DNA from: Limnoperna fortunei
Lineage: Eukaryota; Mollusca; Bivalvia; Mytilida; Modiolidae
Length of the DNA: 64,000 bases
Assembly (NCBI GenBank): GCA_944474755.1
Contig: OX104114.1
Coordinates: 78,850,623-78,914,622 of the forward strand
Reading direction: 5' to 3'
The first letter of the stretch is position 1. Each line of letters opens with the position of its first letter. A program made the translations under genes and the position numbers. Under the pieces are notes generated by a model. That model was given only the letters and a program-made list of their open reading frames with translations, ran no database searches and was not told where the DNA came from. Of the stretch, positions 38,101 through 51,700 are shown one piece after another.

Positions 38101-41100
38101 CATTTGTTAAATTATTTGAGCTCTTTACTAACTCAATGGAATGTTAAATTGTCACTTGAAATGACGCACGAAACAATGACGGTGTGAGCATGTTGATGTT
38201 TAGGTGGCTCCACAGAAAATATTAATACATGTGTTATGAACTGATTTATCTCATAAAGTGTGTTCTGCAGATGGAGATAATTGAACTTTCTAGTAAACTG
38301 TGCATTTTCCAATGGGAAAAAGGCGAAGGAAAAGCAATAACTCGAAATCAGGTTTGACTCCACCAAGTAAAACCGGTTCAAAGATGGCGACAACAAATCA
38401 AAACAATATAGTCCAGGTTTTAACGCAAGCTCACGAATCACTTCATGGTTCTTATACAGAGATTCCAGCAAGCAATCCTATAAATATGAATAATAACCAA
38501 ACTTTTACATATACATGTAGTCCGAATCGTCAACAACAACCGCTGCAAAACCATCTTCGTCCAATTCTCCAGAGCACCCCCTACCAGACCCATCTCATGG
38601 TTTTCACCAACAGCCTGCTCCTATTACATTTATTCCACCATCCTTACCTTCTATGTCTGCGGATATTCCTATGAGTGTACCAAATGTCACACCTCAAATG
38701 ATATTTTCGAACAATAATGACACAAATAATAGATAACAACGGCTAGAACAAATCATGAATGAGAAACTGAGCAAGTTAGACTTATTAAATGTGGTTGCAA
38801 AAAAATTTGAAAGATTTGAACGAGTTATTACAGGAATGAGAAGTGAAATCGAAGTAATTAAAGATACACAAGAAAAACAATCACAAATAATACACAATGA
38901 AGAAAAACACCATCACAACATTGCAGATAGAGTAATGGCATTAGAAAGAGATAATAGAACACTGGAAAATGAAAATCATGAGTTAAAAGAGAAATTTCTT
39001 GAATTACAAACTCACTCAATAAAATACAACCTTATTTTTACTGGTATTAAAAGTATTGATGGGTTTAATGAAAACACAGAGGAGTTACTAAGGTTGTTTC
39101 TTAAGCAGGAGATGGGGATGACTGATGCTAGTGAAATAAAATTTCAGAATGTGCATCGCCTTAGTACGAAAGCCCAGAAGGCTCATTCGATATTTGAAAT
39201 TCGAGATTCAAGATTCGAAACTCGAAATTCGAGATTCGAAATTCGAAATTCAATATAGTTATAACCAATCAAATTGTGTGTAACATAATCGTCTACCAAT
39301 CAGAATAATTCTTATATAAACGTAGCCACGTGCTATTATGTTTATTTGGTGTTTTAACAGTCGACATATTTGTCAACGAATGACTTGTTCAACATGGTTT
39401 TGTTAAAAAAATCAAATTAATAAGCTTTATTTGTTATTTTATCAAATGAATTCAGTTTACAATAACATCTTGATTTTACAAATCAAGAAACAAACATGTA
39501 CATTTACAACGGAATTTTTGGTGGGGGTGGGGCTATCAGGGGTGGATCCAGAGGGGCCCTCCCTTTTGACGGACAAATTTGGTTGGATATATAGGAAATC
39601 ATTGAAGCATGACCAAAGTGGCCCCCCTTGGCCAGTCAGTGCCCCCCTTTTCGAAATTTTGGATCCGCCACTGGCTTATTTTAGCCCTTTGAACTTAGAA
39701 ATGTGCTGAAAATACCCATTAATTATCTTGTCAGCACAAATTCTCTGAAACTACTCAGTACTATACAAAATTTTATGAAACTTGGTATATAACTAGTACA
39801 CCATATATGTAGTGCATATTATCAGGAATTGTTGATTCCTAAATGTATATGGTAGTTATGGCTCTTTGAACTTAGGAATTTTCAGTAATCCTCAATAATC
39901 ATGGTTTTCGCATTAATTCCCCTAAAACTACTCAACCAAATTTTATGTAGTTTCGATATAACCAAGGAATTCTGATTGGTAGAGATTATGTCACACGCAA
40001 TCTGATTGGCTAAAACTATATTGAATTTCGAATTTCGAATCTCGAATTTCGAATTTCGAATCTCGAATTTCGAATTTCGAATCTCGAATCTCGAATCTCG
40101 AATTTCGAATTTCGAATATATAAGAACTATTCTGATTGGTAGACGATTATGTCACACGCAATCTGATTGGTTATAACTATATTGAATTTCGAATTTCGAA
40201 TTTCGAATCTCGAATCTCGAATTTCGAATTTCGATTCTCGAATCTCGAATGAGCCTTCTGGGCTTTCGTACCTTAGTGAAAGAAACGACGGCAAGGAACG
40301 AAGTATTATTGCCCGGTTTTTCAATTACTCGGATCACGAGAGAGTAAGAAAAGCAGCCGCAGATAAAGTTAAAAAAAACATTTTCTGTTTATCAACAGTA
40401 CCCCAGAGAAATTAATGGAAGAAGAACACAATTGATACCTAAGATGTAAGAACTTAAAAGACAAAAACGGCATGTTAAACTAATATACGACAAACTTTTT
40501 GTCGATGGCGAAGAATATCGATTTCCAACCCGTCGTGAGCCACCACCTACATTACGATCCGATAATCAACAAGGTCAAGGCCAAAACTAGGACAACACAT
40601 CGGACGATATACCAGGTCGTTATGTTGACAATGAAAATATACAATTAAATTTCACGTTTTTGAATGTATATGGTATTAAGTCAAAACTATTGCTGATTTT
40701 TTAAATGAAGACAACAGACTGATACACGAAGGTCTTACCATTGAACGGTTTTGTCAAGATAAAACCTTTGTGAATAACTATGGACGAAAATTGATAGAAT
40801 TATGTAAAAGGTGTTCTCTTCATATAGCAAATGGAAGGTTACATAAAGACAAATTTTTGGGGAAAAATATACTTGTAAAGATTCTAGTCTGGTCGACTAT
40901 TTAATTTTGTCACCTACTATTTTTGATTTTATTACAGAGTTTGAAATTTTTTAGTACAATCCACTGTTCTCAGATGTGCACAACCAAATGCACTTTCAGC
41001 TCAGATTTTTGCAATGTGCCATCGATCGAAATACACATAATACCCGTTATAATAACAACACTTACGTGAAATGGAACACGAACAAAGCAGACAAATTTAC

Positions 41101-44100
41101 TTAAGCGCTTAACGATAATCATATATTGAACGAAATAAATCGCACGCTTAATAATTTTGACACAAACTCGGTAATGCACTCTTATGTACTGCTTCAATAA
41201 TGTTTGGTCAATTTGGCAGAAAATCGTCTAAAACAACTGACGACAAACCATGGTTTAACAAAGAGTGTAAAATAAAACGTGAAGAATTCCATCGAAGTAA
41301 AAATAAACACACGAGAATAAGACACTGATGAACAGAATTGCTAAGGAATATCGGTAATTGCTCACTAACAATTATCACACATACAAGGAAAAATGTGCAA
41401 AGAGCTGTGATCACTGTCTATGTCGGACAGTAAGGGATTTTGGAAAACACTTCATAAATTTTCGGGAAAACGTAAAGTAAATCCTGATGTTAATATTGAG
41501 ACTTTTTATGAATATTTTAAAATTTTAAATTCTGAAGATGATAATGAATAGGGGGGCTGGGACTTTGATTTTAACAATTTTTGTGATGACCCTTTTATGG
41601 AAGAGATACTTAATGGAAAAATTACTGAGTTAGAAATAACGGATGCAATTATTGGGCTAAAAAACAATAAAGCACCGGGAATAGATAAAATTATGAATGA
41701 GTATCTGAAATGTTCAAATCCATTGTTAATTACTGTGTATTGTAAGCTTTTTAGCCTAGTTTTAGATACTGGGATTATTCCAGAAAACTGGACCAGTGGA
41801 ATAATTAAACCTGTTTTTAAAAATAAAAGTGGCACGTCTGATTTTGACAATTATAGAGCTATTACACTGATAAGCTGTATAGGAAAATTGTATACGTCCG
41901 TCATAAACTCTAGATTAAATATATTTGCTAATGAATTGAGTCTTATTCCTGAAAACCAAGCTGGTGTCAGTAAAGGTTACTCAACTACTGACAATATATT
42001 TGTTCTCCATTCACTAATAGAGCTTTACTTTTCGTTTGGGAAAAAACTATATTGTACATTTGTAGATTTTAAAAAAGCTTTTGATACAGTTTGGGGTACA
42101 GGACTATGGAAAAAAACTATAAATTTGCGGGATTAAGGGTAAATGCTTTAATGTTATCTTGAACATGTATCGTAACATAAAGTCTTGTGTTCAGTACAAT
42201 GGAAACGAATCTGATGTTTTTCCATGTTTGACAGGAGTAAGACAGGGTGAAAATTTGTCGCCTTTTCTTTTTTCTGTATTCCTGAATGACTTGGAAAACT
42301 TTTTTATTGGATTAGACGGTGTACACCTAGACAAAATCAAAGAAACTTTAGAACAAGAGTGGGTATTTTTGTAAAAAATTTTGTACTATTATATGCAGAC
42401 GACACTGTAATTTTATCAGAAACAAAAGAAGGTATGCAACAAGCGTTATAGATACTAGAAAAATATTGTAAACTTTGGAGACTAGAAATCAATGTTAATA
42501 AAACAAAAGTTATTGTATTCTCCAGAAGAAAATCAAAACGAGACTTTAATTTCACATAACAAGGTAGAATATTAGAAATTGTTGATACATATTAATATCT
42601 TGGTGTTACTTTTAAATATAATGGTACCTTTTTAGAAACAGTCAAATCCCCGCAGTTCCGACCCATATATTAAAATTGGTTCAACCATGAATCAAACATC
42701 TTAAACTGAATATCTATAGGAATTGATTCATTACGGATTAATTTATAAATACTATATAAGGACTTTTGTGCTTGGTTAACAAGTTTTTTTCTGAGATTCT
42801 CAAAATTATTGAACAAGTCCACTTGAAATTTTGTAAAAGAGTTCTCAAAGTTAGAAACAGTACACCTACGTTTTTGGTTTATGGAGAACTTGGGAGGTTT
42901 CCACTTGAAATCAGGATCAAACAGAGAATGGTTTCTTATTTGAGCATTGCGTTAAATGAAACAAAACTTAGTAGTAATTTGTATAGACTAATGCTTAACC
43001 TAAAAAATAAAAACCAAATAAATTTTAAGTGGATTAATTGCATAGAGTCGATATTTAATGACACTGGTATGGGCTTTATTTTTACACAACAGTCGGCATT
43101 CTACAATAAGAATTTGTTAAACCAAATTTTATGTGATCAATTTATACAAAACTGGTTCAGTTCTTTAAATACCACCTCCCGTGGTCTTTTCTATTCATTG
43201 TTTAAAAAGAGTTTTGAAATTGAAAAGTATTTAATTAGACTTCCAGAATCATGTAGGATTTGGATTACCAAATTAAGGACTTCAAACTTACGTCTACCTA
43301 TTGAAACTGGGAGATGGTATAATGTACCTAAAGATAATAGAATTTGTAACTTATGTAGACAATGTATTGGAAATGAATATCATATTATGTTTACCTGTAG
43401 TTTTACTAATGTTGTAAACCTAAAAATCAAATACATCCCGAAATACTACACTAACAATCCAAGCTATTGTAAAATGGAAGGCCTTCTGTCTCTTTGTAAC
43501 ACAGAAGTATACACAAAACTGTCAATTTTTATAAGAAAAGTGTCTGCTCTTCTTTGATTTAATGTGTTTATATTCATGTATAAATCAATGATTCTCATTT
43601 ATATTTTTTTTCTATTACAATGTTATCGTTTTGTTATATGTACATCTCATGCTCATTCTGTCATGTTTATTGTACAAATTATTTACCATGACCTCTTGTT
43701 ACACATTGTATATATGTCTGAGTGTTTTTTAATAAATCTTGAAATCTTGAACTAATAGGAATTAACTTAAGATTTCAACAAAAAAGTTATATATATAACT
43801 ATATAAGAGTCAAGAGAAAGCTGCGAAACCAGTACACTAATTTAGTATCGAATCGACAAACATGACGCTACAGCATAAGCACAAAATCATAATAATATAC
43901 AAGTCTATAAGATTATGTAATGATACAAATGGCGGTGTTTCTTGTCAAAAATTAAGACACATACTGACCAACGAATGGCCTTAGTCATTAAGTGTCAATA
44001 TAAATAAATAACGTAAACAATTATAACATATTGATCTTAAACTTTCTCACTCCAACTGAACCCAAAACCTTTTTATAGTTGCTTCTCAGTCCGCCACCCG

Positions 44101-45690
44101 CGGACGTGCCATGCTGTTACTTGGCTTTGCTCAAATATTCCAACAAGATGTAATCAAAATTATCAAGGCAACAAATTCATTACGCGTTTCGTCTACTTAA
44201 GACTCGTCAGTGGCGTTTAACTCTACATTTTTAAAATATTCTTCATTGGGAGATGGAATTATATTTTTTTTTCATTGGGATAAGTCAAATGGGATCGTGT
44301 AAATACACAATTCAGGCAGTTCAAAATATTATGTAAAGAGTCTAAAGAAAGCTGCTAAACCAGTACACTTATTTAGTATCGAATCGACAAACATGACGAT
44401 AAAGCATAAACAAAAAATCATAATAATATACAAGTCTATAAGATTATGCAACGATACAAATGACGTGCCGTGCTGTTACTTGGCTTTGTATGTATGCACT
44501 AAAGATACATAGTTAAGATAAATGATATTTATAAGTGTCTAATGATTAACCAAACAATGTCATTGTAGTTACAATAAAATATATATAACTTTCTTCGTGG
44601 ATTGAGAAAGTTTGTCCATCCGATACTTAATAAGTTTACTGGTTGGTACTTTCTTTAAACTTTTTATACATGTTATATTTTTAACTGTATTGTGTATTTA
44701 CACGATCTCTTTGGACTTATAATATTCCATCTCCAAATGAAAAAAAATACTTTAAGCATTTAGAGTTAAACGCCATGACACTTTTTAAACAATTTTAAAT
44801 TTAATCAATCATAAACGTCAATTTATAATACAAATAATTTGTCATTGCTATCGATATTGAATGTAGCTATCTTTGTTTACATTGGTTACGCTACAAATAG
44901 TTAAGAATAGTTAGGTCAACGTCATTTATCCTAAAATAAATTGAGTCACTTTCATTTATAAAAAAAAATAAATTTCGTTAAAAACCCCATGAGATCATTG
45001 TATTCCATCAATTGAAATTTCCTAAATTATATGCATTACTGTAACTTTATATCAAATATTCAAATCAAATATTATAGCAATATAAAAAAATTATACCATC
45101 AAATCCAATGTTACATGAGCACTCCGAAAGCGTGAAACCACTGCCTTGCTGGTCTTTAGCTTCTTTGAAAGTACAATGTCCATGTTCCTTGCATGGGCAC
45201 AAAAATATCTTCACTGTTATTGGCTCTGCTGATAGTCCAAATGCATCACTAGCCGTTACACTATTTTTAAAACAGATAAACAACGCACAAATATATTATA
45301 ATGCAATACAACTGACACTTGATCTTAATGCTACATCATATAACCATGATAAATATTCTCAGAAGCTACATGTAGTTTTGTTTTTGTTTCAATGTTTATG
45401 TAACAGTCTTTTAAGACAATAAACTTTAATGAGATTTTAAATATAATAGTAGGTACATATATAGTTTATCATAATTTATAGTATTTGAGATTGTTGAAAA
45501 CACAACACTTTTAGCGATTTGTCACAGGTCACTCGATCATTATTCAATCTGTCAGCAATTATAGCTATCACATAGTCAGATCAGTTCAATAATCCTAAAT
45601 CCTTCCCATTGTTTCTAACATGTCCAATTGACGGATATGGATAAATTTGACTGCCCTAATCAATCTATTTTATTTTCTCTCAGTGAATAA

Positions 45691-45721
<31 letters not shown>

Positions 45722-48700
45722 TGTATGTATGTATGTATGTATGTATGTATGTATGTATGTATGTATGTATGTATGTATGTATGTACATGTATGTAGTTAT
45801 TTTATGTTAGTCTAGTTTGATTTATTATACCCAGCTTCGAAGTCCTTGTATCTCCGTTCGTTTGGTCTTAACAAAAATGTATGTCGCAGTTTTTTAAACA
45901 AACTATAGGATGCAGAAGCCTGACATTTTGCATATTGCTTTATCCTAGTGGCATTTGCTACAGATACACCTGTTTTATTTCAGTTGGGTAGGGTTGGGTT
46001 AGGTTTTCGGTATTTTATTATGGCTCCCAAACGAAAGTTTGGAAAACATATTGTTTTTGCTCCGTTTCTTCTTCTTATTATTTTTCTTCCAATTTCCGCC
46101 AGGATTTTGTCCGACTGTTTTCTCGGCGACCGTAAATTCGATCAACATGAAACTTCACACAAAAAAGGTCATGATATGAAGTTATGCCTTTCAGGTTCAA
46201 AATTTTTAAATAAGTGGCCATGATGAAATGGCGTCTATATTGAAAATGAAAAATATCCTTAAAAATCCAAAGTTAACGGATTTCGATTAAAATTGAAATA
46301 TAAGTAGAGTATTTTCTACCACACCATTTTGAATCCAAGCTGGCCACCAAAAATTCAAAATGCTCGGAATCGCACGAAACTTCGGTTTTTAGGTAGATTA
46401 CTATGTTGCGATCAGATGTTAGTCATCAAAATTGGAATTGATCATGGCGACCATCTTTCCATTTTTAAAATGAAAAAAAAACTAAAAAGTCCAAAAGTTC
46501 ATGGATTTCGATGAAAATTGGAATATAAATAATGTTATACCACACCATATGACACACATATCGACTTTCTATGGTGGCCATTTTGAACCCAAGATGGCAG
46601 CTAAAAATTTAAAATGCTCTGATTTGCGCGTAATTTGCTTCACTGGCATATAAAGTTGCTGTGAATGGATGGTTGAGCTTGAATGTCCATGGGGGCCGTT
46701 TGGGAGCAAGTTATGATCCATAAGATCATAAATCATGTTTAATTATTATTATTATGGCTCCCAAACGAAAGTTTGGGAGACATATTTTATAGCTCCGTTT
46801 ATTATTATTTTTTTTTATTATTATTATTTTTATTCTTCCACTTTCCGCCAAAATTTGGTCAGACCGATTTCTCGGAGACCGTAAATTGGATAGACATTAA
46901 ACTTCACACAAAAATAGGTCATGATATGAAGTGGTGTCTTTCAGGTTTAAAAATTTTAAATTGGTCTCCATCTTTTACTGGCGGTCATTTTGAAAATGAA
47001 AACTCCTTAAAAATCCTAAAGTTAACAGATTTCGATGAAAATTGGAAAATATGTAGGGTATGTTATACACAATATGCACAATATGACGCACCTGTCGACT
47101 TTGTATTGCGGCTTTTTGAATCCAAGATGGCCGCCAAAAATTCAAATGCTTTTTTACTTAGATCACCATGTTGCGATCTGATGTTAGTCATCAAAATTAG
47201 AATTTTAACATGGCGTCCATCTTAGAATGGCGGCCATTTGGAAAATTAAAAAATCCTTAAAAATAAAAGTTTACGGATTTTAACCAAAATTTGTATATAA
47301 GTACAGTATGTTATACTGCACCAAATTGCCCACATGTTGACTTTCAAAATTCAAAAAATTCAAAATGCTCCAATTTGCACGAAACTTGGTTAGAAAAAGT
47401 TGCTGTGAATGGATGTCTGAACTCGCGTGTTTTCTCGGAGACGGTAAATTGGATCGACATGAAACTTCACACAAAAATAGGTCATGATGTGAAGTTGTGC
47501 CTTTCAGTTTTAAAATTTTTAAATTGGCGGCCATCTTGAAACGGCGGCCATTTGAGAATGAAAAAAATCCTTAAAAATCCAAAAAGTTAACGAATTTCGA
47601 TGAAAATTGGAATATAAGCAGAGTATGTTATACCGCACTATATGACGCACATTTTGACTTGTTATGGTGGCCACTTTGAATCCAAGATGGCCGCCAAATA
47701 TTCAAAATACTTGAAATAGCACGAAACTTGGTTTTTAAGTAGATTACCATGTTGCGATCGGATTTTTGTCATCAAAATTTACATTTGAACATGGTGGTCA
47801 TCTGAAAATGGAGGCCATTTTTAAAAGAAAAGAAATGAAAAGTTAACGGACTTCGGTAAAAATTGGAATATAAGCAGAGCATGTTATACCGCACCATATG
47901 ACGCAATATTGACTTTTTATTGCGATCATTTTGAATCCAAGATGGCCGACAAAATTAAAAAATGCTCCGATTTGCACGAGACTTGGTTTCTTGTTAGATA
48001 AAGTTGCTGTGAATGGATTGATTGAGCATGAGGGTCCACGGGGGTCGTTTGGGAGCCAGTTATAATCCATAAGATCATAATCATGTTTTATTATGGCTCC
48101 CAAACTGCTCCGTTTCTTATCATTTTTTTTCTTCCATTTTCCGCCAGAATTTTGTCCGACTGTTTTCTCAAAGACCGTAAATTATATCGACATGAAACTT
48201 CACAAAAAAATAGGTCATGATATGAAGTTGTGCCTTTAGGTTTATAATTTTTAAATTGGCGGCCATCTTGAAATGGCGGCCATTTTGAAAATGAAAAAAT
48301 CCTAAAATATCCAAAAGTTAACGGATTTCGATGAAAATCGGAATATAGGTAGAATATGTTATACCGCACAATATGACGCCCATGTTGACTTTCTATGGCG
48401 GCCATTTTGAATCTAAGATGGCCGCCAAAAATTCTAAATGCTCGGAATCGCACGAAACTTAGTTTTTAGGTAGATTACCAAGTTGTGATCAGATGTTAAT
48501 TATCAAATTTGAATTTGATCATGGCGGTCATCTTAAAATGGCAGTCATTTTGAAAATGAAAATAAATCCTTAAAAATATAAAAAGCTAAAAGATTTCGAA
48601 GAAAATTGGAATATGAGTAGAGTATGTTATACCGCACCATATGACGCACATGTCGACTTTCGATGGCGGCCATTTTAAATCCACGATGGCCGACAAAATT

Positions 48701-51700
48701 GAAAAATACTCCGATTTGCACGAAACTTTGTTTCTCGGTAGGTAAAGTTCCTGTGTATGGATGTCTGTAATCAAGTGTCCACGGGGGGTGGGGGGCGTTT
48801 GGGAGCCAGTTATGATCCATAAGATCATAATCATATTTAATTTTTTTTTCTTCCACTTTCCGTCAGAATTCTGTACGACTGTTTTCTCAAAGACATGAAA
48901 CTTCACACAAAAGTAGGTCATAATGTAAAGTTGTGCCTTTCAGATATAAAATTTTTAAATTAGGGGCCATCTTGAAAAAGCGGCCATTTTGAAAATGGAA
49001 AACAATCCTTAAAAAAATCCAAAAGTTAACGGATTTCAATGAAAATCGGCATATAAGTAGAGTATGTTATACCAAACCATATGACGCACTTTTGAAATTC
49101 TTCAGCGGCCATTTTGAATCTAAGATGGCCGCCAAAAATTCAAAATGCTCGGAATCGCCCGAAACTTGGTTTATAGGTAGATACCAATGTTGCGATCGGA
49201 CATTAGTCATCAAAATTTTAATTTGAAAATAGCGGCAATTTTGAAAATGAAAAAAATCCTTAAAATTAAAAAAGTTTACGGAATTTTACAAAAATTAGTA
49301 GATTATGTTATACTGCACCATATGATGAACATGTTGACTTTCCATTTTGAATCCAAGATGGCCGACAAAATTGAAAAATGCTCCGTTTAGCATGAAACTA
49401 GGTTTCTATGCAGATACAGTTGCTGTGAATGAGTGGCTGAGCTTGAGGTCCACGGGGGTCGTTTGGGAGCCAGTTATGATCTATCAGATCCTAATCATGT
49501 TTAATTTATTTTTATTTTTTTTATTATTTGATTTTGGTTAGTGACATTTAAGATTCAATCGCGTAAAAATACTGCAGTAAAGTATTGTATTCTTTGTATA
49601 TTACATTTTAACGGACACGTGAAATGTAAACATGCCTAACCTGTTGGAAAAATACGTTGTGGGTTAAGAAATATATTCATGATCAAAGCATGGTTCATAT
49701 TTATGCAAAACTGTATTGTTATGTAATGAAGAAATCTGTATTGTTCAATATATTTTCGTTGTTATATAACATATATGAAAAAATTAAGCCTTAAAAGTGT
49801 TTGGATTAACTATTATATATTATACTCATAAAACAATTTTGTTTGTTTTATTTTGAAGGCATTAAATGATATGTATTCGCAAATGAACTGAGCGATATAT
49901 TCATACAGTTAAATAACGGATTCTAGATTACACTGCTACGAATAGGTTTACTGATTACGCTGACAGATTGTAATGAAGTACCGGATTTGTCAATTTTAGC
50001 ACGAATATATTCCTCAGTAATCAGTCAACGTCAGTAATCGGGTAGAAATGTGTAATCAATTAGTAGAAGTGTTGCGTTTACGTGTGCAGGAAGTATACTC
50101 TTTACACGAAGGTTTGTTCCGCAGTGCATTTTCAATGAATCCTTGAAATGTTTGATATACGGAAGAACATTGCTCCAATTGTTCCTGATAGGGTGTTCTC
50201 GTGACAGCGCTTGTTAATTTCCTGTTGATAATTTTGTTTTTGTTTTTGGGCAGAGTAGTTTTATTTACATCTTTTTTGAAAGTTTTATTTTGAAAGTCAG
50301 TTGTCTTTTAGCGGGTACTGACATAGCTGAAACGTTGCTGAAAGTGATTTTTAACTCTATTTAAACAACCTTAAATCCTTAAGACGTTCATTTCAATACA
50401 ATATTAAATGGCAAAGTAAGAAAAAATAAACAATACAATTCCAAACTCACTTGATTTGATTTGATTGGATTTTTTCGAATAACCTTCAAAAATTTAATTA
50501 TCTACATATTGCATTTAACAGCCATTTACGAAAATAATACCTGAGTTCTTGTACTTTGGTATCCTGGGGAACCCAGCTGATATTTAGCAAATTTTCAATT
50601 CTTTTACAAGTTACATTTGAATCTGGTTTCTTTAATATTGTAAAATTAAATTGGCCATCATCTGATGCATTAAATAGCATAAATGTTAGTTGTCCAATAA
50701 ATGCTTTGAATGTTGTATTTCCGACTATTTCTGGTGCAGAATTGTCTGAATAATAGCAATAAGAATACAGACAACCATTACATCAACATATGCCAATAAC
50801 CTGTACATGGACGACTTTATATATGTTAAGACGTCTAATTTATTCAACAGATGTTTTTTTATTATTCTCAAAAGAATGTGCTATTATTTTGATGAAGCTG
50901 TAATGGGCTTCAAATTTTTGTATCATATGCATGTGTTAGGAAAAACACAAGTAAAGTGTCAACTAGTATTGACACTTTAATTTTGTTTTCCTTAAATATA
51001 ACTGTGCACAAGCAAATTAGACGTTTTGTATGTGTAAATGTGAAGCTTTATCATGTCCTTCAGTTATAATTATAGAAGCCGGATAGTACATTGTACACGG
51101 CTATTAATATATGTAAATGAGACAAATTACCAATTTATATGTATAATTCTAATAATTGCTAAAATACTAAATAAATTTAGTATTTAAGAGTACAATATAA
51201 ATTATGATGCCACGTTAGTAATATCTGTTACTCCAGCATGACAATAATGTTGTTTATTTCTTATGTTTCCGCACTGCTTTTTAAAAACGCATATGTACCA
51301 CGGCGAAAAATAGATTTGAAAAAAAGATTTCTAAATCATTTTTATCTCGAAATATTAAAACTAAAACGAAGTGTATGAGAAATAAGCCGGTATAAATAAT
51401 TTGGTTTGATAATTAATTTAATTTAGACAAAGTAACCTTTAAAAATGGCATGATTTTGTTTATGAATAAAGAAAATTATTACATTATGTACTTTTGACTT
51501 ACTAAAGGAACGGATATCCTGTTTAAAGGCCTCGTTTGTGCGTCGAGTATTCTCTGCAAACGCTTCATCACGCGTAGCATAAAAGTCATATATACATGCT
51601 TTATTTTCTGCTCCACATTTATTGATAGACTCATTATACTCTGCAGATGATTTATTTAGAAACAATGGCATAAATTCTTTATGTACAAAATGATTCCAAG

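Larger units (their letters stand above)
38312..43755 (+). mobile_element. non-LTR retrotransposon (LINE) with L1-type ORF1, inactive
   Basis: ORF1 (38312-39164, then 40277-40590) and ORF2 remnants (about 40650-43557) lie in order on the plus strand, followed by a tail ending AATAAATCTTGAAATCTTGA. ORF1 is split by a fold-back element, and most of the ORF2 endonuclease domain is missing. The element has several stops and frameshifts. The 5' limit is uncertain. Clade is not assigned; the ORF1 type points towards L1/Tx1-like or other ORF1-bearing LINEs. Confidence 0.85.
37217..45096. other. receptor intron carrying the LINE
   Basis: 7.9 kb, the longest intron. About 5.4 kb of it is the LINE at 38312-43755, on the strand opposite to the receptor. 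The remainder holds the duplicated segments at 43.8-44.8 kb. Confidence 0.6.
45261..50540. other. receptor intron with microsatellite and GGCGGCCAT repeat block
   Basis: 5.3 kb. Contains the (ATGT)n array and the four repeat units at 46021-49472; the remainder is AT-rich without recognisable features. A possible SINE-A 3' relic (GCGGGTACTGACATAGCTGA) lies near 50313-50370. Confidence 0.6.

Noticed and set aside
38133..38471. Minus-strand 112-residue frame
   Set aside because: It is antisense to the LINE ORF1 start and has no domain or splice context.
38300..38674. Independent gene of 124 residues
   Set aside because: It is the start of LINE ORF1 with a frameshift; the Pro/Ser stretch continues in another frame into the coiled coil.
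46773..47225. 150-residue open frame in the GGCGGCCAT block
   Set aside because: Similar frames recur in other units in shifted form; the start is low-complexity Tyr/Phe/Leu from TTA repeats. No domain.
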